In this document: positions 1 through 9,949 of the stretch, one piece after another
Position numbering within the stretch: the stretch's first letter is position 1
Layout: the number at the start of each line of letters is the position of its first letter
Notes under the pieces: generated by a model
Database searches by the model: none
The model's input: only the letters and a program-made list of their open reading frames with translations
Told to the model about the DNA's origin: nothing
DNA from: Panicum virgatum
Taxonomy: Eukaryota > Streptophyta > Magnoliopsida > Poales > Poaceae
DNA length: 64,000 nucleotides
Direction of reading: 5' to 3'
NCBI RefSeq assembly: GCF_016808335.1
Contig: NC_053138.1
Span: 10,781,900 to 10,845,899, forward strand
Program-made: the position numbers and the translations under genes

Positions 1-469
1 AGAAATTCCACCTACTTTTCTTTTAACGCTCATCTTTTTATTATACAGCTCATTGTAGCCATCCTTACATATGCGTTTCGCATTTTTTCGGGGTCAGATG
101 TGTTCCGTGGACTACTTTCCTTCTCCGCGCTCTGTTCGGAGTACTCAAGAGTTTCTCGTGAGTTACAGTCTAGTTAACAAAACAATATAATTGTTCTTGA
201 ATTTTTTATCACCATTTTAAGCATATAATAATGTTTCTATTCATCATATGACTCCTAAAGTCGGAGGAGTTTATCTGTACCTTGGAGGCCTGCGGAACAC
301 CTCTGATTAGCCTCATTATATCTCTGTCCTTGGCGCTTTAGTGTCCAGCAAGATGTAATCTACTCGTAATCTCCTAAAGTAGGGAGCAACCGAAGCAAAC
401 AAAAATTGTTTCACTTGAATACAGAACCATCGTACTAGAAGTTGTTGTTGGCACATATTGTCTTATGAT
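1..469. repeat. Duplicated segment, copy A, upstream part
   Basis: Base 1 onward aligns closely with 6499-6840. Both copies share the T-rich start, the GTTCCGTGGACTAC block and the stretch ending in GGCACATA. Copy A carries about 111 bp (roughly 254-364) that is missing from the other copy, with ACT at both edges, as expected for a microhomology deletion in copy B. The segment continues across the copia insertion at 6123-6297. No gene is recognised. Confidence 0.85.
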
Positions 470-474
470 CCAAG

Positions 475-859
475 TGTTAAAACTATTGGATCGACTAAGG
501 CGTAGATCGAGATGTTACTTTCTTTATCTAGAGCCACCACAGGTTCGTCGGTGAAGTTCCGCGCAGGGGCGGCGGCGGTTGGGGCAGTGGAGTGGCGATG
601 CTGTGGTGACGGCGCTCCGGCGATGGCATGGTGGCGCTTCCCGCCGCTGCAGCCTCCCTCTCTGATCGGGTTAGGGTTTTGAGGTGGGGAATTGCGGCAA
701 CAGGCGAACCTCCTGTCTAGAGCCGTCAGTCCCCAACTCCTCTTTATAGGCTGCGCGACGGGGGCCCACCAGCCTCGTCTTGGGCTGGGCCCCCGATCAG
801 GGCGCAAGGTCAAGGGGCCAGTTGGCCGTTGGGCCAACTGGTGGAGATCAATTCCAACA
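475..859 (-). repeat. 3' LTR of the copia element
   Basis: It begins with TG and ends with CA on both strands and is 385 bp long. It matches 5737-6122 except for one substitution (near 513) and one missing G in the GGGG run near 814. It is GC-rich in the middle. The purine-rich tract at 860-870 abuts it on the internal side. Confidence 0.95.
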
Positions 860-870
860 TTCTCCCCCTT
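860..870 (-). other. Polypurine tract of the copia element
   Basis: On the minus strand this reads AAGGGGGAGAA and lies directly against the 3' LTR, the expected position for the plus-strand DNA primer. Confidence 0.85.
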
Positions 871-1049
871 GATCTCCTCTTATACTTTCACCTTCATATC
901 TTTTACTTCTTTTTATATTTCATCACAGATTAATGCATAGAGCAGTTTCATCGTCACAGTCGGTTGCCGATAGATTCAACAGCTACAATACATGTCTCTG
1001 TTCTGAAATAGATACTTTAACTTTGGGGCCCTTTATTGTCCGGAAAATA

Positions 1050-1900
1050 TAGGCTACACCATAAACCCATGTCGACTGTGTGTTCTTTGTACACACTGGG
1101 CGGCAAGCCTTTAATAAGTGGATCCACAAACACATGTCTGTCATTCTTTTACTCAATGCATTTCAACATAATTCCAGACTTTCTCCTTTACAACGTATAA
1201 CTTTGTGTCAATGTGTTTGGCACCACACTTGACTCGTTGTCATAGGAGCAAACTACTTAAATGGTTATCGCTATTGTCAACCATTATCAAAACTCCGGGT
1301 ACATGTTCCTTTAACCATTTTTTGCCTGTCCCTCGGCCTCGTATCATGCTATACCATGTCTTTGCATCACATTGATGTTAATTGATTAATTTTGGAGATT
1401 TTCCACACAAAAACTCCAAGTGTGAAAGTTAGCGACAATTGTGGATTTCGCTATATATTTCACAAGCTCTACTTTTGTACTCACAACCCTTTGAGAGCAC
1501 TAGTTATTTCTTTCTTAGCATGAGGCCGATATTCTCAATTTCATTCCAGTGATCTATATCTGGATTGAGCTTTTGCCAAAATAACCCGGATACATGAACT
1601 ATGTCAGGGTAAATTCTTTACTTGCGCGCTCATAAAACTTCCAACAGCTAAAGCTTATGGAACCATTTCCGTCTCTCATTGGTTCCTAGAACACTAACAT
1701 TTCCAAAACTATTACCCTTGACGATAGGAACAGGCGTAGGTTTACTCATATGCATACTTCATCTCTTTAGAATCTTTTCTAAGTATGCATTTGTTGTAAC
1801 CACAATACCCCTTTCTTTTTATCTCAATGAGTTTCAATTCTTAGAACGAAAACCAACCACCGAGATCAAAACTTGAGGACAAGAATTCTTTATCTGAAAT
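1050..1900 (-). pseudogene. Copia pol remnant (reverse transcriptase to RNase H)
   Basis: Minus-strand translation in shifting frames recovers the last part of a copia polyprotein. Around 1755-1790 is a YLEKILKR-like block, the palm-to-connection region where functional elements read YIEKVLKRF. Around 1560-1620 is a PDI...HWNEIENI block. Around 1195-1235 is a KHIDTK-like RNase H block. Around 1068-1150 is a DPL.KGLPP block followed by KEHTVDMGL, the usual copia C-terminus. Stops and frameshifts occur between every block, so no protein can be made. Integrase and gag were not recognised upstream. Confidence 0.8.
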
Positions 1901-3419
1901 AGCATATTAACACCATTACTATTGGGTAGGGTGTTATCTTTAAGTTGTGGAAATAAAATTTCCCATTCTTTAACTTTCTTTAAAATTTTCCTTAAAACTA
2001 TTGTCCTCCTCAATCTCTTTAAACCCAAATTTTCTTACTATTTCTATGAACTTTAGACACCACCATCTCAAGGCTTTAAATGGGTTTCTTATTGTGGTAT
2101 CTCATATATTCTTTCTTTCCATGACAAAACGTCAAGTAGTGTCATGTAAACATTTCTTCTCTTTGTGTGAAACTTTTGTCACAAGCCTTACGTTATATCT
2201 TTCACCATTCCCTCTAGAGTCACATTTCTCTTTGTAGGTCCATTACAACCAACTGTGATGACTCTTTTAGGAATCATTTTCCTTTTCCATGGACTTAGCC
2301 CATAGAATTCTCGTGACTTCTTCAAATGAGGTGGAATCAACCTCCATTTCTTTTCTTGGCACATTGTTTTATGTATAGGGCTGTTGTTGCTCTTTGCCAA
2401 AAAGCAATGGACTCTATAGGCTCTTGCATAACAAGACCCTTCTTTACTTTATTCATTTTCTTTAAAAAAACTAACAACATGTGTTATATACAACATCAAC
2501 AAGTATGAGAAACTTATTGCTCCTGAATCATCGAAGTGGACACACATTCCTACTTCTCTTCAAGGCTTAGGTCTCTACATACCATGCTCCCCCAGACTAT
2601 TTCATCTTCTGTAAAGATGGCATATCAGTAAATCTCTTGTTTGGGTTCCATCTGTTAAAGACTTTATATATGCTCTGAAGCACCGTCTTACTATCTTTGA
2701 GGGTTATCCAGTATGAATACTAAAATTTAGCTTTTTCTTTATATAGGGGTATCAGTATAGTGACCGTTGCACTCCCCCTGACGGTCACATTCATTCTTTA
2801 ATAGATCATCTCTTCCTTTCAATGCACATTACAGGGGAGTATCTGTATTAACTGACTCATATTTCTCCCCCTCGAAATGTGGCTTGAACTTTTCTGCCAC
2901 AATTTCGAAAACTATTTACAACTTTTGTGAATGAGTAAATTTCAATTACTTACTTCATTCACATGATTACGTCATGTAGAACAAAGTAATTCTTAGTTCG
3001 TATGGGAGTACTTTTAACTCATTTCACTTTAAGAACTCAACATAGTCCTTTATTTCATATGACAGTTCTTTTTCCTCGTTTCACTTTAAGACCTTTTGCA
3101 AGTCACGCTCGCATATCACTCTTATCTTGAGGTTCGTATGTAACTTTTCATTCTTTTTAAACTCATTGAGTGCTTAATCACTGTGACACAATGGAAGTGC
3201 CCAATCAATTCTAGAATAGCAAAGCTACTCCTAACTTTTCTTCCAGTATGAAATAAACCAGCACATGAGTCATCACAACTTTCTCCTGCCATACAGGATT
3301 GGCACTATGCCAACTTTACCCCGTCATGCGGGTATTATTTCATACTTTTTCCAGACATAAATGTCAGAATTGGCTCATATCAAATTCAGAAATAAATCTG
3401 AATATTCCATAACACACAT

Positions 3420-4615
3420 ACTTAATCCGACGTTGGTCAAATTAAACATGTATGAGTTATCACAACTTTGAATAAACTCAAAATAAATCCTACTTGATAG
3501 AGAGTACATAAGAGATATTTCTCAATACGATCTCTTATTGCTCTATCTTCTTTTCTTGGATCAACATGTATAATTACTTTTCTTTTCAAGTCATTCTTTA
3601 AAAAGAATACACTTTCTCATGCGATGGCCTTCTTTCTTTTTGAGTCAAAGGTAATCAGTTCATGTTCTTTTATCCCTTCAAGAAGGACTACACGCAAAAC
3701 TTTGACTGAAAAGACAATAATTAAAACTTTAAGTTCTATTCTATATCACCGTTGGGCAGAAATAGAATAAAACATCTTTCTTTTACATTAATTCCATATC
3801 ACCGTTGGGCAGAAACAGAATTAATGAATGGAAAACTTAATAAACTTTAAAATCATATATCTGCACCTCAAAATTAAATTCTCCCATTGGTTCGAATTTA
3901 ATTAGAAGATAATCAACTTTATTGCAGCAAAAACTTGGAGAATATGTTTCTCTAGTTTAAGAGCAGTTCTTTGTCTATTCTCTGAAAAATAGTCACTTTG
4001 ATGAAACATCTACTAGAGACTTTAAACTTTTAAACTTTAGGCTATAACTCATGAAATTATAATATTGTTATCATCAACGTTGGTCAGAAAATAACAATAC
4101 CATAATTAAATTTAATTTGTTCTTCTTTGAGAATTATCTTCGAGACATCAAATGGCATTAAAATGCCAAAACTCAGCTTTGACTTTAAACAGCGGAAAGA
4201 TTTCTATCTTTTACCCACAGAAAAAAACTTATTTAAGACTATTCTTCCAATTAAATCTTCTCGTTGGTTCCGACTTAATTGAAAGATAGCAACAGTATAA
4301 CACCGGAAATCTTTTTCTTTCTTTATGGCAGCGGGAAACTTTTATTTCTTTTCAGAAATAGTACTTTGTACTCATTTTCTCCCTAAACAATTTATCTCGT
4401 TGGTTCAAAATTGAATAGAGATAAAACTGTACAAAACTTACTCAAAGTAAGCTCTTTAATCATGCTCTTAAAATTTAATTGTCCCGTTGGTTCTAATTAA
4501 ATTAAAGAGCAACAATATAAACTTTGCAGCGGAAACATGAAGGAATTTCTATTTTCAGAAGCAATACTGTGAACTTTTATCTCTAAACAATATACACGTT
4601 GGTGCAAAATTGAAT
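3420..4615 (-). repeat. Array of short hairpins with conserved GTTGG loop
   Basis: Seven short inverted repeats have perfect 7-9 bp arms and a 14-23 nt loop with a GTTGG-like core. Arm pairs are 3734-3740/3761-3767, 3786-3794/3818-3826, 3872-3880/3895-3903, 4063-4071/4091-4099, 4248-4254/4275-4281, 4391-4398/4418-4425 and 4472-4480/4495-4503. The last has a second outer pair at 4451-4460/4501-4510, which shares a few bases with the inner right arm, so the two are alternatives. Weaker members lie near 3422-3445 and 4580-4610. Arm sequences differ between hairpins while the loop core is kept; the third has CATTGG instead of CGTTGG. The array sits between the GC-rich leader and the pol remnant. 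No function is known to me. Confidence 0.75.
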
Positions 4616-4649
4616 AGGGATCAAATTATAAACAAAATTCTATAAAGAA

Positions 4650-5721
4650 ATGCTTCTGAAAAGGATAAAAACTGAGTTCCTTTCTTTACTGTCTTTGTGG
4701 TCCAAACGAGGAAATAGCCCATGGTCCAAAACTCAGCATTCGGCCCAGCAGTGCTACAGCGTGCCAAAATCGTGTTGGCTCGGCCTGTTCGCTCCTGCGC
4801 AGCTCGGGCTCGGCTCTCCTCTTTCTTCTGCGCGCACGCAGCCCAGGCCACGCTCGCGGTCCACTCGGCTTGCTCACGCGTGCGTGCCCTGCAGCGGTGC
4901 GCAGCCCAGAAAACTAGCTCGGCTCGGCGCGGCGCCCCTGCCTGCTGGGCTGATTTCGGCCCAAACGGCGCCCGCGGTGGCCCGACGGTGGCCGGCGGCC
5001 CGTTTTTCTCTGCGGCGTGATCTGTGCCGTCTGTTCGCATCCAACGGCTGGCCGTGCTTTTCGGTGGGATAAAACTCCCGGCCGGTTCGGGCTCCCCAAA
5101 ACCCTAGGACCATTTACTCTTCCCTTTCTCTTTCTTCAAGCCACCGAGCGGCGGCGCCGCCGCCGGCAGCTCACGCCGGCGTCGAGAGCTCCAGTCGCCG
5201 GCCCCATATCCCGCAATTCCGAGCTTCCTTTCTTTACTTTCTTTCATCCTCCTTCCCCTTTCTTTTCTTTGTTTCACAGCGCACCGAGTGGTGCCCGTCC
5301 TTTGGGGACTCGTCCGAGGAAGATGAGGGCCGCCATGGCGTCCAGGGATGAAGATGGAGGTGCCGCCGCCGGTCCCCTTGCCGGCGCGCGTGCTCGCCCT
5401 CGGCTGAGTACGCCTCCGTCAAGCGGACTGGGCGACGGTGCCCTGAGCCCCGAGACCACGGATGCGACTGAATCCCGGTGAGCGGCGGTCCGAGCTGGCT
5501 TTTCCGCGCGGCGTCGTTGGACAGCCGGCGGTGGTGCGAGCGGGTGAGTTCCGTCACTCTGTGCATCGCCTCTAGGGTTATACTGTTGTTCTCCCGATTC
5601 GAATCGAATCGAAATCTTTTGTTTTTGTGCTCTTTGATTCGAGATCGAATCCGCTCTTTTGGTCTCTATTTCTTTCGATTCATGTCCGAATCCAAACCAT
5701 CTCAATCTACACACTAGATCG
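4650..5721 (-). other. GC-rich leader of the copia element
   Basis: The stretch between the primer-binding site and the hairpin array is strongly GC-rich, unlike the AT-rich interior. Several open frames of 80-150 codons cross it on both strands, but they are low-complexity Ala/Arg/Pro/Ser and match no gag feature I recognise. It may be a long untranslated leader or a captured host fragment; the plus strand contains an AAACCCTAG motif common in plant 5' leaders. Confidence 0.5.
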
Positions 5722-5735
5722 AGGCTCTGATACCA
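5722..5735 (-). other. Primer-binding site of the copia element
   Basis: The minus strand next to the 5' LTR reads TTGGTATCAGAGCC, complementary to the 3' end of initiator methionine tRNA. This is the standard primer site of plant Ty1/copia elements and fixes the orientation as minus. Confidence 0.9.
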
Positions 5736-5736
5736 A

Positions 5737-6122
5737 TGTTAAAACTATTGGATCGACTAAGGCGTAGATCGAGAGGTTACTTTCTTTATCTAGAGCCACC
5801 ACAGGTTCGTCGGTGAAGTTCCGCGCAGGGGCGGCGGCGGTTGGGGCAGTGGAGTGGCGATGCTGTGGTGACGGCGCTCCGGCGATGGCATGGTGGCGCT
5901 TCCCGCCGCTGCAGCCTCCCTCTCTGATCGGGTTAGGGTTTTGAGGTGGGGAATTGCGGCAACAGGCGAACCTCCTGTCTAGAGCCGTCAGTCCCCAACT
6001 CCTCTTTATAGGCTGCGCGACGGGGGCCCACCAGCCTCGTCTTGGGCTGGGCCCCCGATCAGGGCGCAAGGTCAAGGGGGCCAGTTGGCCGTTGGGCCAA
6101 CTGGTGGAGATCAATTCCAACA
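5737..6122 (-). repeat. 5' LTR of the copia element
   Basis: It is 386 bp, TG to CA, and almost identical to 475-859. It abuts the primer-binding site on its internal side and the CCAAG target duplication (6123-6127) on its outer side. Confidence 0.95.
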
Positions 6123-6297
6123 CCAAGTGCTTCTCAGTTACCAACATGATTTAAAAGGTACACCAACACCACAATGGGATAAGCACAAGCTTGCTAAGCC
6201 ACCAAGTGTGGAAAAAGGATACTGTCACGAGTCATAACAAAATTTCACTTATCACTACTGATATGGGACTCGCAATATTCCATTTTTATGTTACTAA
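6123..6297 (+). repeat. Duplicated segment, copy A, downstream part
   Basis: It resumes the sequence interrupted at 474 and aligns with 7596-7775. Both copies keep one short open frame encoding SYQHDLKGTPTPQ, then D-K-H, then LAKPPSVEK, and then a stop. This may be a gene-derived exon, but I do not recognise the protein. Confidence 0.8.
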
Positions 6298-6498
6298 AAA
6301 AACTCGACCGGAGCGTTATGACAGCCCCGCTGTATTTCATTAAGAGGAAGCGATTTTGGCTTCTCAGAGGGGAATTTTTTTAATCTGAACCTGAAACTCG
6401 CTCCCACCGGAAGTCGAATCGAACCCAGGACCCACCAGAAGTGTGGGATGCAGTTATGAGGAAAAAGACAGCATCCAAAGAAAAGCATTGGATGCGAC
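6298..6498 (-). mobile_element. Probable SINE-like retroposon
   Basis: On the minus strand this stretch contains GGTTCGATTCG (an RNA polymerase III B-box-like motif, at 6411-6421) and ends in CTCCGGTCGAG followed by a T run. That resembles the 3' end of some maize and sorghum tRNA-derived SINEs as I recall them. It lies exactly between the two copies of the duplicated segment. A good A box and target duplication were not found, so the class is tentative. Confidence 0.4.
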
Positions 6499-6840
6499 AG
6501 AAATACCACCTACTTTTCTTTTAACGCTCATCTTTTTATTATACAGCTCATTGTAGCAATCCTTACGTATGCGTTTCGCATTTTTTCGAGGTCAGAGGTG
6601 TTCCGTGGACTACTTTCCTTCTTGGCGCTATGTTCGGAGTACTCGGAGAGTTTCTCGTGAGTTATAGTCTAGTTAACAAATCAATATAATTGTTCTTGGA
6701 ATTTTTCTATCATCATTAAGCATATAATAATGTTTCTATTCATCAGATGACTCGTAATCTCCCAAAGTAGGGAGCAACCGAAGCAAACAAAAATTGTTTC
6801 ACTTGAATACAGAACCACCAGAAGTTGTTGTAGGCACATA
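6499..6840. repeat. Duplicated segment, copy B, upstream part
   Basis: It aligns with 1-469 with scattered differences and the ~111 bp deletion noted there. At 6840 the alignment breaks at GGCACATA and resumes at about 7591 after an insertion. Confidence 0.85.
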
Positions 6841-7590
6841 CTGTCTCCAACAGAATTGGCATAGCAAGATCCATACCCAAAAATGGGTGACGCACACTGT
6901 AAAACAACCTCCAATAGGGTAGGCAAACACAGCACCCATTTTGCATTGGAGGCGATGCCGAACCCAAAAATGCATCGTCCCTGTAGCACGAGACCCACCA
7001 ACCACGAGGAAAGGGGATAACCGAAGCTGGCAACGCGGCGGCCGTGCGGCTGCTCCCAGCCAACATCGAGGGGGGGGGGGGGGGGGAGGGCTCCGCCTCG
7101 CCACCCTAGATCCGTGCCGCGACCCCACCGCCGCCCTGGATCTCCGCCTGTTGATGCTTGGCCCCCGCCTCAGCTTGAGCAGACGCCGGGGATGGGGAGG
7201 GAGCCGCCGTAATAAAGGACGCCATCGGAGATGGGGTGGCGAGCTCGGTCGTCGGAGGAGGCCTGCCCGCGGCGAGCTAGGTCCGCGGTGGGGCCAAGCG
7301 GCTCCGCGACACCTTCACGTGCATCACATGCAGATTCAACGACATCCTCGATAACATTAGTCACTGATATGTGGGACCTACGCCTTCCGGGTCCCACATA
7401 TCAGTGACTCCATGTCACCGCATGGGCGCGGCAGCATAGGGCCGGAGGAGGACGCGGACTTCGACGGGGCGAGAAGGGGATTTGCATTCTCCTGATTCCC
7501 TTCATTGTTGAAGGGTAAATTTTGGGTGAGAACACTTTCACTCTGCATGACCCTAAAGTGTTGGATTTGCGTCCTTATTGTCGGAGACAG
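6841..7590. mobile_element. Non-autonomous DNA transposon candidate in copy B
   Basis: This ~750 bp block interrupts copy B and is absent from copy A. Its ends are inverted: CTGTCTCCAACA at the left, and the complement of the right end reads CTGTCTCCGACA (11 of 12 match). A clear target-site duplication is not visible, so the superfamily is undecided. The interior is GC-rich from about 6990 to 7480, with a G run near 7070-7086, and could carry captured gene sequence. No real coding region is recognised. A 19-bp perfect hairpin lies inside. Confidence 0.6.
7360..7408. repeat. Perfect 19-bp inverted repeat
   Basis: Arms 7360-7378 and 7390-7408 are exact complements around an 11-nt loop, with GTGGGACC/GGTCCCAC at the centre. 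It would form a stable hairpin in RNA or cruciform in DNA. It lies inside the inserted block at 6841-7590. Confidence 0.9.
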
Positions 7591-7775
7591 TCTTATGATC
7601 CAAGTGCTTCTTAGTTACCAACATGATTTAAAAGGCACACCAACACCACAAAGGGATAAACACAACCTTGCTAAGCCACCAAGTGTGGAGAAAAGGATAC
7701 TATCATGAGTCATAACCAACATTCACTTATCACTACTGACACGGGATTCGTAATGTTTCATTTTGTGCTACAACA
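7591..7775 (+). repeat. Duplicated segment, copy B, downstream part
   Basis: It continues copy B after the insertion and aligns with 469-474 joined to 6123-6297. This unspliced copy shows the original sequence across the copia insertion point. The same short reading frame ending in LAKPPSVEK is open here and stops a few codons later. Confidence 0.8.
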
Positions 7776-8100
7776 AAGTTTTGGGTTTCCTTGCACATAA
7801 ATTATCTTCTATTGGATGGATGTTATGTTAGTCTAGTTGCTGCTGTTTTGGTCTAGAGGGGACAACCACTTCGGTCAAACACAGAAAAACGTAGTTACAC
7901 TATAAAACCAGGAAGGTCCTCCCGCTCCCGGTGCGTTTGTGGGCTTCTTGGGCCTCCTGACGCGCCGCACGGAAGTCCTCTCTCTCCCTCTCTGTCTCTC
8001 GGCTGCCTTCTTTCCAAGAGGCGGAGACAGCCAGACAGGGAGGGAGTGCCGCAGCCCTTGCCTTGCCAGGTCTTCGTCGGGCGCTTCGCCGGCCGACAGG
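7776..8100 (+). other. Promoter region and 5' noncoding exon of the RPB7-like gene
   Basis: The stretch 7900-8100 is a C/T-rich leader. It ends at a good splice donor (exon ends CAGG at 8100, intron starts GTAAGG at 8101). No TATA box is obvious upstream. The transcription start is not determinable from sequence alone. Confidence 0.55.
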
Positions 8101-9411
8101 GTAAGGGTATGTCCGCCCTTTCCCTTCCCTTCCTCTCCTGCTGTGCGAAATCGAACACCCAAACCCCCTAACGTGTGCGAAATCGAACACCCATGTCCTA
8201 TACTGGGTCCGTCGCAATGTTGAGTACGCGTACGGCGTACGCCCCTGGTCCACTGAATGACGATGCGGTGTTGGGTTGGGGTCATGGAGGCAGGGTTCAG
8301 GAAGCAATGCATTGCCGGGAAACTAAGACTAGCATTCGGATCTTTACTGAATCCGGTTTGCTGTTACTTTGATTGGTTTTTTAGTGATCCCCCCTCCCCC
8401 TCCGCTTACAGAAGCAAACAGACATTGTGCAACTACAATTGAATCTCAAAATGATAACATACTCATGCCGCTGAATTTTTCCATATTGATTTTTTCAGTT
8501 GTTTTATTAGAATGTGGTTGTTTGTACTCCAGGTATTGTTGTAGAGGTCATGTTGGTAGAACTGGTTGATGGGATGTTCGAAAATCCTTGGGTAGCAGTT
8601 GGGGTCTTGGACTTCAGAGTAACCATCCCTTACCCCTAGTCCTTCCCTGCTGCTGCCACATATTAGTTATGCACTACTGCAATAGATAGATGCTTAAAAT
8701 TCTGCAGCACTATGTTTTTTTAATTTTTATTGATATACGGGAAGTGTGAAATAAGAACCTCACTTACTATAACTCCATCCCACATAATTTAACTGTCAAT
8801 ACCTTTCTTTATTTTGAACTTATTTTTTTCACGAGAACTTCTCAAGGACACAGTGCAGGGTGGGCTGTGAGGTAAAATCATTTTTGTTAGTTATTTACAT
8901 GCTTGTTTAGATTCTATAATGCCCAGGTTCCACCATCATTCTTTTGATTCCAGTAGTTAGTTTCACTATAACGTCCAGGTTCCATCATTGTTTTGATTCC
9001 GGTAGTTAGTTATTTACATGCATGTTTAGATTCTATAATGTCCAGGTTCCATCATTCTTTTGATTCCAGTAGTTAGTTTCACTAAGCTGTTATTCAGATA
9101 AGTCCTCTACATAACCTTAAGGAGGAGAATTGTATTAGATAATACGCTATGAAGTAGTAGAAAACCTTCCTATCTCGTACCTCAAATTCTTGCCATGATG
9201 ATATGGGAACCAGAATCATGCTCATAAGACCATAACGATGTCTTGACATTCAAATTTGAGTTAATGTTATCTGTAACATAGTTTTGTTTTATATTCTTTT
9301 AACCTGTTGTGTGATGATACTGCAAGCACAATTGCATGTCTTCCATGAATCAATGGGTCACTCTATTTTACCCAGAAATATGGTAACCGAGCATGTCCTA
9401 TATTTTGGCAG
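8101..9411 (+). other. 5'UTR intron of the RPB7-like gene
   Basis: Donor GTAAGG at 8101 and acceptor TTTTGGCAG ending at 9411 frame a 1.3 kb AT-rich intron whose 3' splice site lies ten bases before the start codon. Long leader introns are common in plant housekeeping genes and can raise expression. A direct repeat lies at 8886-9085. Confidence 0.65.
8886..9085 (+). repeat. Intronic direct repeat
   Basis: A unit of about 80 bp starting at 8886 (GTTAGTTATTTACATG) recurs at 9005 with few changes. The spacer between them is itself a partial copy (CCAGGTTCCATCATT, then TTTTGATTCC). This is a local tandem duplication within the leader intron. Confidence 0.8.
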
Positions 9412-9421
9412 GTACTCAGCC

Positions 9422-9949
9422 ATGGTTTTTCTTGAGGCAGAGATGTCATGGAATGTGTTGATCTCACCTAGGGAGCTGGACCGCAAGGGCCTCCTGCTCC
9501 GCAAGGCTATAATTGCGCGTCTTCTGGAGGATGTTACCAACAGGAGGGCTTCCAAGGAGCATGGGTACTACATTGCCGTCAATCAGCTGAAGGCAATATC
9601 TGAAGGGAAAGTGCGTGAGCTCACTGGAGATGTTCTGTTCCCAGTCACATTCACCTGCGTCGCGCACAAGCCTATGAAGGGTGAAGTCATGGTTGGATAC
9701 GTGGATAGGATCCTCAAGCACGGGGTGTTTCTCAAATCTGGACCCATCGAGAGCATCTTCATGGCTGAGAAGTCGATGAATGACTACAAGTACATTGGCG
9801 GGGAGAACCCAATGTTCATGAACGACCACTCAAAGCTGGAGAAGGACACCACAGTGCGTTTCAAGGTCATGGGGTTCCGCTGGATGGAAGCTGACCGCCA
9901 GTTCCAGCTCCTTGCCACGATCGCTGGAGACTTTCTTGGGCCTCTGTGA
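9422..9949 (+). CDS. NRPE7: RPB7-like subunit of RNA polymerase IV/V
   Basis: A single coding exon of 175 aa plus stop. The protein is collinear with the Arabidopsis Pol IV/V subunit 7 (NRPD7/NRPE7): N-terminal W-N-V near residue 10, a GYY-A motif followed by GK-RE-TG near 55-70, LFPV near 72, LKHGVF-GPIE near 97-107, DYKYI-GENP-FMN near 116-130, and a C-terminal GDFLGPL. In the family the first half docks on the polymerase core with subunit 4 and the second half is an OB/S1-like RNA-binding domain. The enzyme acts in the nucleus in siRNA production and RNA-directed DNA methylation. The ATG at 9422 follows the leader-intron acceptor at 9411; the open frame to its left is intron. Length fits the family (about 178 aa). 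A Pol II NRPB7 assignment is less likely because of the GDFLGPL ending and the divergent N-terminus. Confidence 0.88.
   Translation: MVFLEAEMSWNVLISPRELDRKGLLLRKAIIARLLEDVTNRRASKEHGYYIAVNQLKAISEGKVRELTGDVLFPVTFTCVAHKPMKGEVMVGYVDRILKHGVFLKSGPIESIFMAEKSMNDYKYIGGENPMFMNDHSKLEKDTTVRFKVMGFRWMEADRQFQLLATIAGDFLGPL

Larger units (their letters stand above)
475..6122 (-). mobile_element. Defective Ty1/copia LTR retrotransposon
   Basis: The element is 5,648 bp, bounded by LTRs at 475-859 and 5737-6122. A 5-bp target duplication CCAAG flanks it at 470-474 and 6123-6127. Read on the minus strand, the 5' LTR (5737-6122) is followed directly by a TTGGTATCAGAGC-type primer-binding site (initiator Met tRNA, usual for plant copia elements), and the 3' LTR is preceded by a purine tract (860-870). 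Decayed reverse transcriptase and RNase H sequence lies at about 1050-1900 on the same strand, but no long gag or pol frame remains. The LTRs differ by one substitution and one single-base indel, so insertion was recent even though the coding region is ruined. Confidence 0.95.

Noticed and set aside
4621..5717. Several 80-150-codon frames in the copia leader
   Set aside because: Overlapping frames on both strands, low-complexity Ala/Arg/Ser/Pro composition, and no gag motif.
9284..9421. N-terminal extension of the RPB7-like frame
   Set aside because: The extra 46 residues are intron: a TTTTGGCAG acceptor lies at 9411, and the family protein starts at the ATG at 9422.
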